Shown here: positions 8,932 to 18,065 of the stretch, piece after piece | Layout: each line of letters starts with the position of its first letter | Numbering within the stretch: position 1 is the stretch's first letter | Assembly: GCF_004799755.1 (NCBI RefSeq) | Contig: NZ_SLUB01000010.1 | Span: forward strand, 48,141-112,140 | Length of the DNA: 64,000 nucleotides | From: Bacillus timonensis | Lineage (GTDB): Bacteria; Bacillota; Bacilli; Bacillales; Bacillaceae_L | Direction: 5' to 3' | Notes under the pieces: model-generated | The model's database searches: none | The model's input: only the letters and a program-made list of their open reading frames with translations | Told to the model about the DNA's origin: nothing | Program-made: the position numbers and the translations under genes

Positions 8932-9517
8932 ATTTGAGAATATATTTTTCCAGATAATATTTCGTGACTGACAGATACTCGCGAATGTAGGCTTTTAGCA
9001 ATGTAATTTGCGGTGTTTTTGCTGGTAAACCCTCCACTGTTAAACCGGCGTCTCTTGCAATTTGAACGGAACGATAAAGGTGGTAATCATTCGTCACAAT
9101 AATCCCAAGCTTAGCTTCCTCAGGGATAAATCGTTTCGAGAACTTGATGTTTTCATATGTACTTGTTGAGCGATCCTCCAGGAAGATTCTTGATTCAGAA
9201 ATCCCTTTGTCTACTAGCTTACGCCTCATTGACTCAGCTTCTGTAATATCTTCCCCTGGACCTTGGCCACCTGAAGCAATCAAAATCGTATTCTCATTCT
9301 CCTTCGCATAGACTGCAGCTGCATCGATACGGTATTGCAACGCGAGGGATGGGGTTTCACTGTTCACCTTTGCCCCAAGAATAATTAAATAGTCAGCATG
9401 TTGGGGTGGCTCTGTATCGGCATACTGGGTCATTTTAAAATGAATTCTCCCGAAATATATAACACCTACTATGAGTAAAATTCCAATTAAAAGTAGCATC
9501 ATTTTCCTCTTTTTCAA
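8930..9517 (-). CDS. YdcF/SanA-like DUF218 membrane-anchored protein
   Basis: A 195-residue protein with one N-terminal membrane segment (residues about 6-24) followed by an outward-facing DUF218 domain. Family marks are DYLIILGAKVNSETPS, the helix RIDAAAVYAKEN, ILIASGGQGPGEDITEAE, a DRSTSTYENIKFS segment and VTNDYHLYRSVQIAR. DUF218 proteins (YdcF, SanA, ElyC) are linked to envelope functions, but the reaction is not settled. The gene is monocistronic. The 270 bp upstream hold a short direct repeat. Confidence 0.8.
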   Translation of the reverse strand: MKKRKMMLLLIGILLIVGVIYFGRIHFKMTQYADTEPPQHADYLIILGAKVNSETPSLALQYRIDAAAVYAKENENTILIASGGQGPGEDITEAESMRRKLVDKGISESRIFLEDRSTSTYENIKFSKRFIPEEAKLGIIVTNDYHLYRSVQIARDAGLTVEGLPAKTPQITLLKAYIREYLSVTKYYLEKYILK

Positions 9518-9639
9518 AAAGTTTCAACCCCTTTAGGGTTATTCTATCATTATATCAAATGGTCAAAAAAGGAAAACTTTTTCATTCGGTTCTTCATCGG
9601 GATTATGAATACCTTTTTGAATGCGGCATCCCCTCGTTT

Positions 9640-9712
9640 GGGTTTTCATCCACCTTATGATGATCATTCTATTTGCTACGTCCCTTAATTCGGGTTTTCA
9701 TCCACCTTATGA
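9640..9712. repeat. Two perfect 21-bp direct repeats, 52 bp apart
   Basis: A 21-bp word beginning GGGTTTTCATCC and ending CACCTTATGA occurs at 9640-9660 and again at 9692-9712. Flanking bases are partly similar, suggesting a degenerate 52-bp tandem duplication. It lies in the non-coding gap between the divergently placed YdcF-like gene and the end of the AddA-like gene. Confidence 0.8.
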
Positions 9713-9789
9713 AGACCATTCCCGTGACAATCCCCTATACTTTCAGCCTTCATTTGGAACAAATATCCAGAATCCCAACACAGCCACTC

Positions 9790-12700
9790 CTACACACCTA
9801 CAATAATGTTCGGTGTAACAAAGTAAAGCTGCTTGTCCGCCACTTTTTCACCCGTAATTCGTTCCCAAATTTGCTGGTACAGGTCAATTTGATTTTGATA
9901 GTATTTCGCAAGGTCTGGTAGCTTCGCTAGGTCCTTTGGGCGGTCAGTTTTATAATCGACGATTTTCCATGTACCATTCAGCTTATACGCAAGGTCAATA
10001 ATGCCACTGACAAAAACCGTCTCGACATTATCCCCATTTTCAACAAACTCGTACAACGGATCTTGAGCATTGATTTTCACCATAAATGGAACTTCTGTTA
10101 ACACATGGTCTGCAATTTGAAGCTCTGCCCAAATCATCGATTGTTTAAAATGAGCAACTGCTTCAGCAACTTCATCTCTTCTTCCTAGCGAAATTTCATG
10201 CTTTTGTAAACTGGAGACAATTGCTTCTTCATTTTCTTCTCCTTTCGCAATTTTCTCAAACACCTCGTGGATTGCAGTTCCCCACGACTGTCCCCCACCT
10301 TCCTCACGTTCAATCTCAAGCGTGAAGATATCCTGTTTGTCATCAGTTGGACTATATGTTGAAAAAGAGGGTTGCTTTCGATCTTCAATCCAATCAAGCA
10401 ATCCTTGTGTGTTTTCTATGAATTCCTCACGTGTAATGGTGCGCCCTTGAAGCTCTTTTTCTTTATGATTTAGCTCTAGCCTTTCAAGATTCTCAAGTCC
10501 AGGTAGACCATCAAGAAGAAGATTCCACGGATTTTTATCATTTTTTGTTTCGAATGAACTGACGATCATGGCTTTCTCGGCTCTTGTTGCCGCTACATAC
10601 AGAATCCGTATTTCCTCCGCAAGTAAATAGGCTTCCTCGGCAACGAGATAAGACTCCCAGTGCAAGGGTTGCGCAACAGTTTTTCTCGCGAAGCCCTGCT
10701 TTCTTTCGAACATAAAATATCCCTCCGATGATTGCTCTTCACGTCTGATATGGGACCATATTTTATTGCGGACTTCTGGCTTTTTCCCAGGATGGGCCAA
10801 GAACACGATCGGTGCTTCCAAGCCTTTTGCTTTATGGACATTCATAATTCTTACGGCGTTTTCATCTTCCTCCAGATTGATGACCTTTGTTTTTTCTTCA
10901 ATTTGCTGCTTCACATAATCGACAGCTTGATTGAAGGTTGTTGCTTCATCTTCCTCTTTCACTCGAAGGACTTCAAGAATTTGCAGGAGATTGGTCGCCT
11001 CCCTTTTTCCATAGCCTTTCACAAGGAATAATGGGTACAACCCAATATCCTCAATTATTTTTTCAATGGCCACTACTGGTGAAAAAGTCATTTTCCACGT
11101 TACATATTGTTTGAGCTTTGAAAGTGCTCCTTCAAAATGCTGTTTTGTATCAGAATTTAAATGATCGGGCGATGTCGCAAAGAGGGAAAACACTCCACCT
11201 GCCTGTCCCCATTGGAAAAGCTCTTCATCACTAATACCAAACCAAATACTTCGTAATGCTGCAACGAAAGCAACTTGATCGGTAGGATCCACAAGTGCTT
11301 CAAGAAGACGAATAAGATCCTGAAATTCAAGAATGGTGCCAATTTCCATTTCACCACTAACGCTAACAGGAATTCCCGCTTCTTCAAGTTTTGTCGCATA
11401 TACATCGATTCCATCTTTTTGCCTTGTTAAAATCATACATTCACGTGGCTCGTGACCTTCATTAATTAATTTTTGAACGTACGCGGTGATGCACGTTGCA
11501 TCTTCTTCAACCGTGATTGCTTTATTCTTCGCAAATTCATCAGCTAAAACTAGCCTTTTAATCCCTGAAAAATCAGATGTACCTGCTTCTTTATGTGAAA
11601 TGAGCGGACGATAAGCAGCCTGATGAACTGTCTCTTCTTCCGGCAGTTGCTTCTGAAATACTTCATTCAGTAAGCTCGTAACATTGTCTACCGTTCTGAA
11701 ATTCATAATCAGTTGAAGCACTTCTCCGCCATGAGTTGCAATCAATTCCTTCACTAAATTGTAAATATCAATATCTGCTCGTCGGAACCGATAAATCGCT
11801 TGCTTTGGGTCCCCCACAACAAAAAGCGAGCCCGGACGCGGCTTGCACTTAGTCCAATTCTTTTCTTTGACATCCTCACCCGTTAAATAAAACATGATTT
11901 CTGCTTGAATTGGGTCGGTATCCTGAAACTCATCGACTAGCAGTCTTTTGTACTTTCCTTGAAAATACGACCGTACTTCTGCATTGTCCTTTAAAAGAGC
12001 TGCAGTTTTCATTAACAAATCCTGAAAATTCATTAATGAGCGTTCATGCTTGATTTTTTCATACTCCGCCAATGCCTCTTGAAATAATTCAATCACAAAT
12101 GAATGGCAATATTCACGCCAGCTTTCAAGTAAAGGCTGGATGTGAGTCTCGAAAAAACCAGTAATTCTCTCGAGGTATTCCTTTGCATCCTCTTTTGAAG
12201 TCCATTTGTATTGCGTAACCTTCAATTTTTTATCAAACAGCTGAAAAATTTTGATTTTTACAGCATCTGTTTTGTCATCGTATTTAACATGACGCAGCGC
12301 ATCATCAATCGCTTCTTGGAGACTGTCAGGACCTTTTGGGATATCCTTCGGGATGTAGCGACTTGCTTCTTTTAATAACGTGATAAAACGGTGAAACACC
12401 TCATCCAGATTTGGCTTTTCGATGACTTCACTTTCCCACTCAACATCAGGATAGTTCTTCATTTGACAAAAGCGCTCCATTAAATCTTTTTCACGAAGCC
12501 CTAAATCCTTCATAATTCTGGATTTCTGGGGATGACCCTGTTCGAGCTTATGCGTGTAGACTAGCCATGCCGCCTCCGCAATTTTGTCATCCTCTGTATC
12601 CTCAAGTTCAGAAAAATGAACATCAATCCCTTCTTCCACTGGTCGCTCGCGCAGTAATCGCGCACAAAAAGAATGGACCGTACCGATAAACGATTGTTCA

Positions 12701-12993
12701 ATGTTTTGTAGGGCTTCCTCGAGTAAAATTTTCACATCAAGATTTGTTTCCTCTTTACATTTTTTCTCAAGAACCGTTAAAAATCGCGTTTTCAGTTCAT
12801 CCGCTGCTTTTTTTGTAAATGTAATGGCGACAATCTCATCCATTTTTGCTGTCCCTGTATAAATCAGGTCCACCATTCGGTCAACTAGGCTCGTTGTTTT
12901 TCCTGAACCGGCACCAGCTTCTACAAGGAAATTTTGATGTAGGACAGAAACAATTTTATCCCTTGCTTCTTGATCAACAATCACCTTAGTCAT
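9790..12993 (-). CDS. AddA/RecB-like UvrD-type helicase with C-terminal nuclease
   Basis: A 1067-residue SF1A helicase-nuclease, shorter than the usual Bacillus AddA (about 1230). The Walker A motif is EAGAGSGKTT near residue 30; motif II is DEFQDTDPIQAE, motif III QAIYRFRRADIDIYN, motif IV IMNFRT, motif V MNVHKAKGLEAPIVF, motif VI YVAATRAEKAM. A RecB-type nuclease ends the protein: GTAIHEVFEK, IIDLAYKL, IVDYKTDRP and QIDLYQQ supply the His, Asp, Asp-x-Lys and Gln-Tyr residues. It would unwind and degrade DNA from double-strand ends for recombination or against foreign DNA. The ATG at 12993 follows AGGGGG. It overlaps the AddB-like gene by 8 bp. Motifs are intact, so an active enzyme is expected. 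Probably a second system beside canonical AddAB. Confidence 0.85.
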   Translation of the reverse strand: MTKVIVDQEARDKIVSVLHQNFLVEAGAGSGKTTSLVDRMVDLIYTGTAKMDEIVAITFTKKAADELKTRFLTVLEKKCKEETNLDVKILLEEALQNIEQSFIGTVHSFCARLLRERPVEEGIDVHFSELEDTEDDKIAEAAWLVYTHKLEQGHPQKSRIMKDLGLREKDLMERFCQMKNYPDVEWESEVIEKPNLDEVFHRFITLLKEASRYIPKDIPKGPDSLQEAIDDALRHVKYDDKTDAVKIKIFQLFDKKLKVTQYKWTSKEDAKEYLERITGFFETHIQPLLESWREYCHSFVIELFQEALAEYEKIKHERSLMNFQDLLMKTAALLKDNAEVRSYFQGKYKRLLVDEFQDTDPIQAEIMFYLTGEDVKEKNWTKCKPRPGSLFVVGDPKQAIYRFRRADIDIYNLVKELIATHGGEVLQLIMNFRTVDNVTSLLNEVFQKQLPEEETVHQAAYRPLISHKEAGTSDFSGIKRLVLADEFAKNKAITVEEDATCITAYVQKLINEGHEPRECMILTRQKDGIDVYATKLEEAGIPVSVSGEMEIGTILEFQDLIRLLEALVDPTDQVAFVAALRSIWFGISDEELFQWGQAGGVFSLFATSPDHLNSDTKQHFEGALSKLKQYVTWKMTFSPVVAIEKIIEDIGLYPLFLVKGYGKREATNLLQILEVLRVKEEDEATTFNQAVDYVKQQIEEKTKVINLEEDENAVRIMNVHKAKGLEAPIVFLAHPGKKPEVRNKIWSHIRREEQSSEGYFMFERKQGFARKTVAQPLHWESYLVAEEAYLLAEEIRILYVAATRAEKAMIVSSFETKNDKNPWNLLLDGLPGLENLERLELNHKEKELQGRTITREEFIENTQGLLDWIEDRKQPSFSTYSPTDDKQDIFTLEIEREEGGGQSWGTAIHEVFEKIAKGEENEEAIVSSLQKHEISLGRRDEVAEAVAHFKQSMIWAELQIADHVLTEVPFMVKINAQDPLYEFVENGDNVETVFVSGIIDLAYKLNGTWKIVDYKTDRPKDLAKLPDLAKYYQNQIDLYQQIWERITGEKVADKQLYFVTPNIIVGV

Positions 12994-15922
12994 ACGCACG
13001 CACCCCCTTAAAGCTTTTTAGTCCCTCTGCCGTTTCATCCTGTTGCTTCTGTTTTAATCCATCCTTGTCATAGGTGGACCGTCTGCAAATCTTTTTGAAC
13101 TCACAAAATGTACATTCATTCTCATCATCCGTCATGGTAAAATGTCCATGCTCCACAATCGAAAGGAGCTTGTCTAAAATATCTTTACCATTGGTTCGTG
13201 TTGAGTCCTCTTGTTCCCTCACAAAGCGTTTTCCCGCCCCTTTTCGAGTTGGAAAAAGATAGGAACTCATTTTCACTGAACCATCCTCCAGCCCCATATG
13301 GGCCTCGATTGCGAGAGTGTAGAGGAGATGCTGCAGCTGTCTCCCCCCTTTGAAAAATTCCTTCGTGTGATAGCCCCAACTGCTTCCCGTTTTATAATCA
13401 ATAATATGGTAGGAGCCATCAGGAAGCTTGTCGACTCGGTCAATGATTCCCCTGACATGAACCGTTCCAGAAGGAAGCTCAATTACAGCTGGTGCGTCTT
13501 CTCCAAATGAATATTCAAAATACAAAGGTTCACCATGCTCACTATTTTCCTCTTCAATTTTTAAAAAGGTCTCACATGATTCGATGATTTCTTCTGACTC
13601 TAGTCTCTCCGTTCGTCGATTTGGTGGCGGAACCATTTTTTTAACTTCATTTAGCCTTTCGCTCGCTATCTTTGTTAAAAGGTCAACATGCTTTGAGTAG
13701 GAAGGCTTTTCGTGACGTCCTTTCATTTCTTGATAAAATTTCTCGAATATTTCATGGAGCAAGGTCCCCCGCGTTTTAGCATCTAACCATTTTGTCGGGT
13801 CATATGTAATGTCTTCAATTACTTTTACCCGCAACACATTTTCTAAAAAATAGGCATAAGGGCATTTTGCTATTTTCTCGAGTTTCCCAGCCGAAATAGT
13901 GATTTCTGGATTTTTGCGCGGATCGAACCCTGTGGTATCACTTTCAATTTTACCTTCGTACACAGTAAAGGTTGGTTCCTGCCTCATTTTTTCAGCATGA
14001 AGCCCTCTCGTAATATTCGAAAAATCCGCTAAAAGTCGTTCATCAAGCTGGATGGTTTGAGAGTTTGTGATTTTCTCATACCACCAGTCAACATTTTCAA
14101 GTGGATGGTTTCGGTCTACAACCTGTACATTCTCTTGAAGAGTCTTAAAATCTGCTGAAAAATCTCCAGTTTGAATTCGATAGCATTGTAAAAATAAATA
14201 CGATGGAGATATAGTTCGATTTTCATTTATATCAAACCTACAGAAACTAATGGTTATGTCATTTTTCGCTGTTGAAGCAAAAAGCTGCAACATGGAAAAA
14301 AGGTCGTTTTTGAGTCTTTCTTTTTCCAACGGCAAAAATCGTCCTAGTTTTTCTCTTTCAGTGTCAAGTAAAAGTGGGTCCTCCCCTGCCTTCCCTGGAA
14401 ACCGCTTGTTGTCCATACCAACAACAAACAAATGCTCACGATTCAAATAAAACCCGTTTTTATACGAAGAGAAGTGTAGAAATCCAGGCTTAGGACGCGA
14501 ATGACCAATCCGAATGGAGAGGAAATCCTCCTCGAATTTTTGGTAGGCATTTGCTACCGATTCATTAGCATATGGCAGCAAATCCTCAATTCGCTCAAGC
14601 AATGCATCTTTCGCCACTTGGTCAAATGCTGAAGACACCTTGTAATGTTTCTGCAGAAAATAGGTGATCGTTTTTAACAAGTCCCGATAAATGATACTTT
14701 CGTTGTTATCGACAGTTTGCATATGTTTGAAGGTAATCGTAAACCATTTTAAAATCCATTCATAATCACGGATTCGGTTCTCTGTCAGGGACGAGTCTAT
14801 CAGTTTAGCTTTGATTTGTGTAAGATAGCGTTCTTTCCCCCAGCCGATGTCCGAACCACGAAGTAGCGTTGCCCATGTTCTTTTCGAAGGGGCATCATCC
14901 CCTAAGTCGAGTACGTTTTCCTGAAGAAGCTTTAAAAGAGCCGGCACACTATAATAATCCTTCATCCAAGCTAAGATTCCAGCAACCATTTTACCTGGTC
15001 TCGTAAACCCAATCGGTACCCCTTCCCCAAAGGTGACCGGCACTTGCAACCGCTCGGCGATGTGGTACATAGCGGTTACATATTGGGCGCTTGACGTGTA
15101 AAAAATAGCTGCCTCATCAAAGCGGATACCTCTTTCTTTGATTCGGTAGATGACCTCTTTTAGCTCCATTTCCTCCGTTGTTGCTGAAAAAAGTGACAGA
15201 GTTGGCGCGGTTGTTGGTGAGTTCTCCACATCAAATAAATAGCTTAAAAGCGTTTCGTCCCCAAACACGACTTTTGAGAATGGTGTACTTTCAGGTATAG
15301 CAATACCGCGAACTGTTTCCATTGGTAAATAAAAATAGGTTGGTGGAAGGGCCGTTTCTAAAAATTTCACCTGTTCATAAGCTAACTTTAGGTTGCTTTG
15401 AAGAATGAAGATCTGATTTTGAGAATCATATTTTCCTAGTGCATGTCGATAAAGGTCTGCTTCATCCACCAGTTTATGTTTATGAAGAAGCTGCTCGTAA
15501 GCCTCTAAAATAAGTTTCAGATCGTCGCCTTTTTTCGGTGAGACGAACGGTTCGCTTGAAAGTGTGCTGCTTTTGTATCCCGCAATACGAAGTTGGTTTA
15601 TTGTTTGATACATGCTTTTGCTTAAGGTTGGTGTGATCTCGAGCTCATGAAAATAATTGAGGTTATGCTTCAGTTCTGTTAATAGGGTGAACACAAAATG
15701 TGCCCCGAGTGCGTCGCTCAAAAGTTGATTTTGTTGGGTCGAGGTGGAGTCAAGGGCAAGGTCCTTGATCGTTTTGATTTTTAGATTAAGGGCATGATTG
15801 TTTTGTTGAGTAAACTGTCGTAAAATTTGCTCGCCAATCATATATGAATCCACGAGTAAGATTTTTTCGTTTAAGAAATGCTGTTTACATATGGTTTCGA
15901 GGTGTTTAATGAGAACGTCCAC
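12986..15922 (-). CDS. AddB-like PD-(D/E)XK nuclease with Fe-S cluster
   Basis: A 978-residue AddB-type partner subunit. The nuclease domain has GTLLHEIFEKF, GIIDRVDKLPDG, IIDYKTGSSWG (about 840-850) and QLQHLLYTLAIE. Four cysteines that would hold the AddB iron-sulfur staple are present: one at about 687 (KCPYAYF) and three at about 937, 940 and 946 (CTFCEFKKIC). Unlike B. subtilis AddB, no GxxGxGK(S/T) loop is seen at the N-terminus, and the protein is about 190 residues shorter. I chose the GTG at 15922, preceded by GGAGAG with 8-nt spacing; the frame stays open to 16069 but has no better start. Order (B before A) and overlap match addB-addA. Sequence alone does not tell whether it pairs only with its neighbour. 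Confidence 0.8.
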   Translation of the reverse strand: MDVLIKHLETICKQHFLNEKILLVDSYMIGEQILRQFTQQNNHALNLKIKTIKDLALDSTSTQQNQLLSDALGAHFVFTLLTELKHNLNYFHELEITPTLSKSMYQTINQLRIAGYKSSTLSSEPFVSPKKGDDLKLILEAYEQLLHKHKLVDEADLYRHALGKYDSQNQIFILQSNLKLAYEQVKFLETALPPTYFYLPMETVRGIAIPESTPFSKVVFGDETLLSYLFDVENSPTTAPTLSLFSATTEEMELKEVIYRIKERGIRFDEAAIFYTSSAQYVTAMYHIAERLQVPVTFGEGVPIGFTRPGKMVAGILAWMKDYYSVPALLKLLQENVLDLGDDAPSKRTWATLLRGSDIGWGKERYLTQIKAKLIDSSLTENRIRDYEWILKWFTITFKHMQTVDNNESIIYRDLLKTITYFLQKHYKVSSAFDQVAKDALLERIEDLLPYANESVANAYQKFEEDFLSIRIGHSRPKPGFLHFSSYKNGFYLNREHLFVVGMDNKRFPGKAGEDPLLLDTEREKLGRFLPLEKERLKNDLFSMLQLFASTAKNDITISFCRFDINENRTISPSYLFLQCYRIQTGDFSADFKTLQENVQVVDRNHPLENVDWWYEKITNSQTIQLDERLLADFSNITRGLHAEKMRQEPTFTVYEGKIESDTTGFDPRKNPEITISAGKLEKIAKCPYAYFLENVLRVKVIEDITYDPTKWLDAKTRGTLLHEIFEKFYQEMKGRHEKPSYSKHVDLLTKIASERLNEVKKMVPPPNRRTERLESEEIIESCETFLKIEEENSEHGEPLYFEYSFGEDAPAVIELPSGTVHVRGIIDRVDKLPDGSYHIIDYKTGSSWGYHTKEFFKGGRQLQHLLYTLAIEAHMGLEDGSVKMSSYLFPTRKGAGKRFVREQEDSTRTNGKDILDKLLSIVEHGHFTMTDDENECTFCEFKKICRRSTYDKDGLKQKQQDETAEGLKSFKGVRAYD

Positions 15923-16042
15923 TTGTTTCACTCTCCTATAAGGTGAATTTGGGTGTATTGTTATGTCTTTTTTGTTTCGTATCGGCGTTATTTTTGTTCT
16001 ATCTACGTTAGCAGCCATTCTATCGATTTTAGCCATTTTTCC

Positions 16043-16081
16043 AAAATAAAAGGACGTCCAAATATACATCCAGACATCCTT
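16043..16081 (-). terminator. Terminator after cutC
   Basis: Arms AAGGACGTC and GACATCCTT pair with one G-U wobble, followed by a U-rich stretch on the minus strand. It separates cutC from the AddB-like gene, so the helicase-nuclease pair needs its own promoter between about 15940 and 16040. Confidence 0.6.
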
Positions 16082-16087
16082 GTTGTT

Positions 16088-16777
16088 TTATCCTAGTAGT
16101 TCTCTTATCGTCTTAATAGTATTCCCATTTATTGGTTCGCTAAACTTCCCATTTACACGAACAGCCGATCCAAAATGGTATTCGGTTGCCTCAAGTTCTT
16201 GGTGAATCTCTACAATGTTATTATGAGACAGGCCAGATCCAGGCATAATGACTGGTGACGGCTTTTCATGAGAGAGCGCCAACATCGCTTTGAGATTTTC
16301 CACACCCTCTAATGCCTTCGGGGCACCTCCTGATGTTAACACTGTTTGTATCGAATCACTGTATTTTTGAAGGGTTTTATAAGCCTCAATAATATCCTTC
16401 GCCTCATCAATCGCACGGTGGAAGGTAATCTTCATTCCATCCGCAGCATTAATCACTTTTTGAAGAAATGCTTCATCTATTTCTCCATTTTCAGTTAAAG
16501 AACCAAACACAATTCCGGTCGCGCCAAGTTCCTTACACACTTTTATATCCTCTAAAATAATCCGCTTGTCGTCTTCTGAATATGTAAATGAATAGCCGTG
16601 AGGACGGACCATGACATGAACAGGAATTGAGACAGCCTGCACAACATCCTTGATGATGCCATAAGAAGGTGTCAAACCCCCTTCCGTCATCGCGGTCACT
16701 AACTCCAAGCGGTTCGCGCCATGCTCTTCAGCTACCTTTGCATCCTCTGCATGCTGGACAATAATTTCTATTAACAT
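16088..16777 (-). CDS. cutC: CutC family protein
   Basis: A 229-residue TIM-barrel protein of the CutC family. Family marks include EHGANRLELVTAMTEGGLTP near the N-terminus, HVMVRPHGYSFTYS, GIVFGSLTENGEID, KITFHRAIDEA, VLTSGGAPKALEG and VIMPGSGLSHNNI. CutC was named for copper homeostasis in E. coli, though a direct copper role is disputed and the true substrate is open. The gene ends in a terminator and is separated from the upstream DUF1648 gene by a REP-like palindrome. Confidence 0.9.
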   Translation of the reverse strand: MLIEIIVQHAEDAKVAEEHGANRLELVTAMTEGGLTPSYGIIKDVVQAVSIPVHVMVRPHGYSFTYSEDDKRIILEDIKVCKELGATGIVFGSLTENGEIDEAFLQKVINAADGMKITFHRAIDEAKDIIEAYKTLQKYSDSIQTVLTSGGAPKALEGVENLKAMLALSHEKPSPVIMPGSGLSHNNIVEIHQELEATEYHFGSAVRVNGKFSEPINGNTIKTIRELLG

Positions 16778-16803
16778 CGTTGTTTACCTACCTTCCTTCA
16801 TTG

Positions 16804-16862
16804 GACCATGGGGACGGTTCTTGTGGTCCCTAACAGGGAACCACAAGAACCGTCCCTCTGGT
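16804..16862. repeat. REP-like palindrome, copy 1
   Basis: Arms at 16811-16830 (GGGACGGTTCTTGTGGTCCC) and 16836-16856 are complementary except for a one-base bulge, and ACCA/TGGT flanks extend the symmetry. A related element lies at 17932-18048. The GGGACGGTTC core is a type of short palindrome I know as scattered through Firmicute intergenic regions. Here it may also stop transcription between the DUF1648 gene and cutC. Confidence 0.75.
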
Positions 16863-16864
16863 AA

Positions 16865-17353
16865 CTATTTGATCATCTTGTAAATATAATAACCCATTGG
16901 TCCAAAAATAGACAGGAGTAGCCCAATCATATACCACATACCTAACCCTTCGTTTCCTTGAGCGAGATTGACCATTTCCCACACGCCAATCGCAAAAAAG
17001 AGAGTAATCAAAAAATTCATCGTAATGAGCATTTTTCGTGAGATTCTATACAGTTTTTCTGCATTTTCTGGTGTTACCTTTACAGGGTAATTATGAATAT
17101 GTGGAAACTTACTTAATATAAACATCATTTTAAATATTAAGGTTGCGATAATCGGTAGAATGAGAATACTCGCCTTTCCTCCCCACCTATCAGGCTCCCC
17201 CATGATAGTAATATGAGTCGGGATTCGGTCTGGAATCTCACTCCAATTTAAGATGATAAACCCGTACATGCCAAGTAAAAATACTATTGAGAGCAACTCT
17301 ATTATTTTTTCAAATAATGTTTTCGGCAGCTTTAATTCTGGTCTTTCAGACAT
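16865..17353 (-). CDS. DUF1648-domain membrane protein
   Basis: A 162-residue integral membrane protein with about four membrane segments. The loop after the first segment reads WSEIPDRIPTHITIMGEP followed by DRWGGK, the signature of DUF1648, a domain found in SdpI-like and other Bacillus membrane proteins. The function is unknown. The ATG at 17353 follows AGGAG with 9-nt spacing; an upstream in-frame start at 17374 overlaps that ribosome site and is less likely. It follows the lipoprotein gene by 59 bp on the same strand and may be cotranscribed with it. Confidence 0.75.
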   Translation of the reverse strand: MSERPELKLPKTLFEKIIELLSIVFLLGMYGFIILNWSEIPDRIPTHITIMGEPDRWGGKASILILPIIATLIFKMMFILSKFPHIHNYPVKVTPENAEKLYRISRKMLITMNFLITLFFAIGVWEMVNLAQGNEGLGMWYMIGLLLSIFGPMGYYIYKMIK

Positions 17354-17412
17354 AATAAAGCACTCCTTCCTCATACCTGTTTATACGAGTAAGAAGTGGT
17401 AATGGTTTCATC

Positions 17413-17907
17413 TTATGAAAATAGTTTTAGGAACTTGTCCAATGTCGTTTTCTCAAAATCTTTAATAGCCGTTAAATAAGGTAAGGTCAATTCTTCACTT
17501 AGATCACCCCAGTTTAGAACTAGTGGGATTGAACCTGTAATTGTGCCGTCTTCTAAAATAATCGTATCCAGAAAGTCTAATAGCTGTTCGCGATCGATAA
17601 TCGCCTCACCAGTGCCATCAGCTGCTAATTCAATTTCACCTGAAATCGAAGTCCCCTGGATGTGAAAGGTAACCGTATTTGGAACAGGAGAACCCACCCC
17701 ATTGTATGTAAGTTTAAGAATGTCTGGAGGCGTCTCTTGCATTTCACTATAATTAACGTACTGTAATTGAGCAGACCATGTGTCAATCGTTTCTGGCGTC
17801 TCAACTGGTTTAAACACAACCATTTCATACCATTGCAACTCTCCCTTATTACACCCAGCAAGCAACATCATGAAGAGAACGAACGGTATAATCCTTAACA
17901 ATTTCAC
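17413..17907 (-). CDS. Predicted lipoprotein, function unknown
   Basis: A 164-residue lipoprotein. A hydrophobic signal peptide ends in the lipobox LLAGC with the lipidated Cys at residue 19. The mature part is acidic and rich in beta-type sequence, with no family I recognise. I chose the GTG at 17907, preceded by AAGGGGG at suitable spacing. The frame stays open to 17973, but that extension reads into the REP-like element and would bury the signal peptide behind a charged leader. It precedes the DUF1648 gene on the same strand. Confidence 0.65.
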   Translation of the reverse strand: MKLLRIIPFVLFMMLLAGCNKGELQWYEMVVFKPVETPETIDTWSAQLQYVNYSEMQETPPDILKLTYNGVGSPVPNTVTFHIQGTSISGEIELAADGTGEAIIDREQLLDFLDTIILEDGTITGSIPLVLNWGDLSEELTLPYLTAIKDFEKTTLDKFLKLFS

Positions 17908-17931
17908 CTTCTCATCCCCCTTTTTAAACTT

Positions 17932-18048
17932 GAAACCAAGGTAACCACGGGGACGGTTCCTGCGGTCCCACATTTTATTAATTACCGGTGAGGAACCAAG
18001 AGAACCGTCCCTCTGGCACCCTTGGCACCCCTGGCTCCCCTTGGTTTC
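17932..18048. repeat. REP-like palindrome, copy 2 (longer, imperfect)
   Basis: Nested inverted repeats: outer arms GAAACCAAGG (17932-17941) and CCTTGGTTTC (18039-18048) pair perfectly; inner arms at 17950-17969 (GGGACGGTTCCTGCGGTCCC) and 17990-18011 pair imperfectly. The core is shared with the element at 16804-16862. It separates the ABC permease gene from the lipoprotein gene. Confidence 0.7.
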
Positions 18049-18065
18049 CTAGCAACTTCTGTTCG

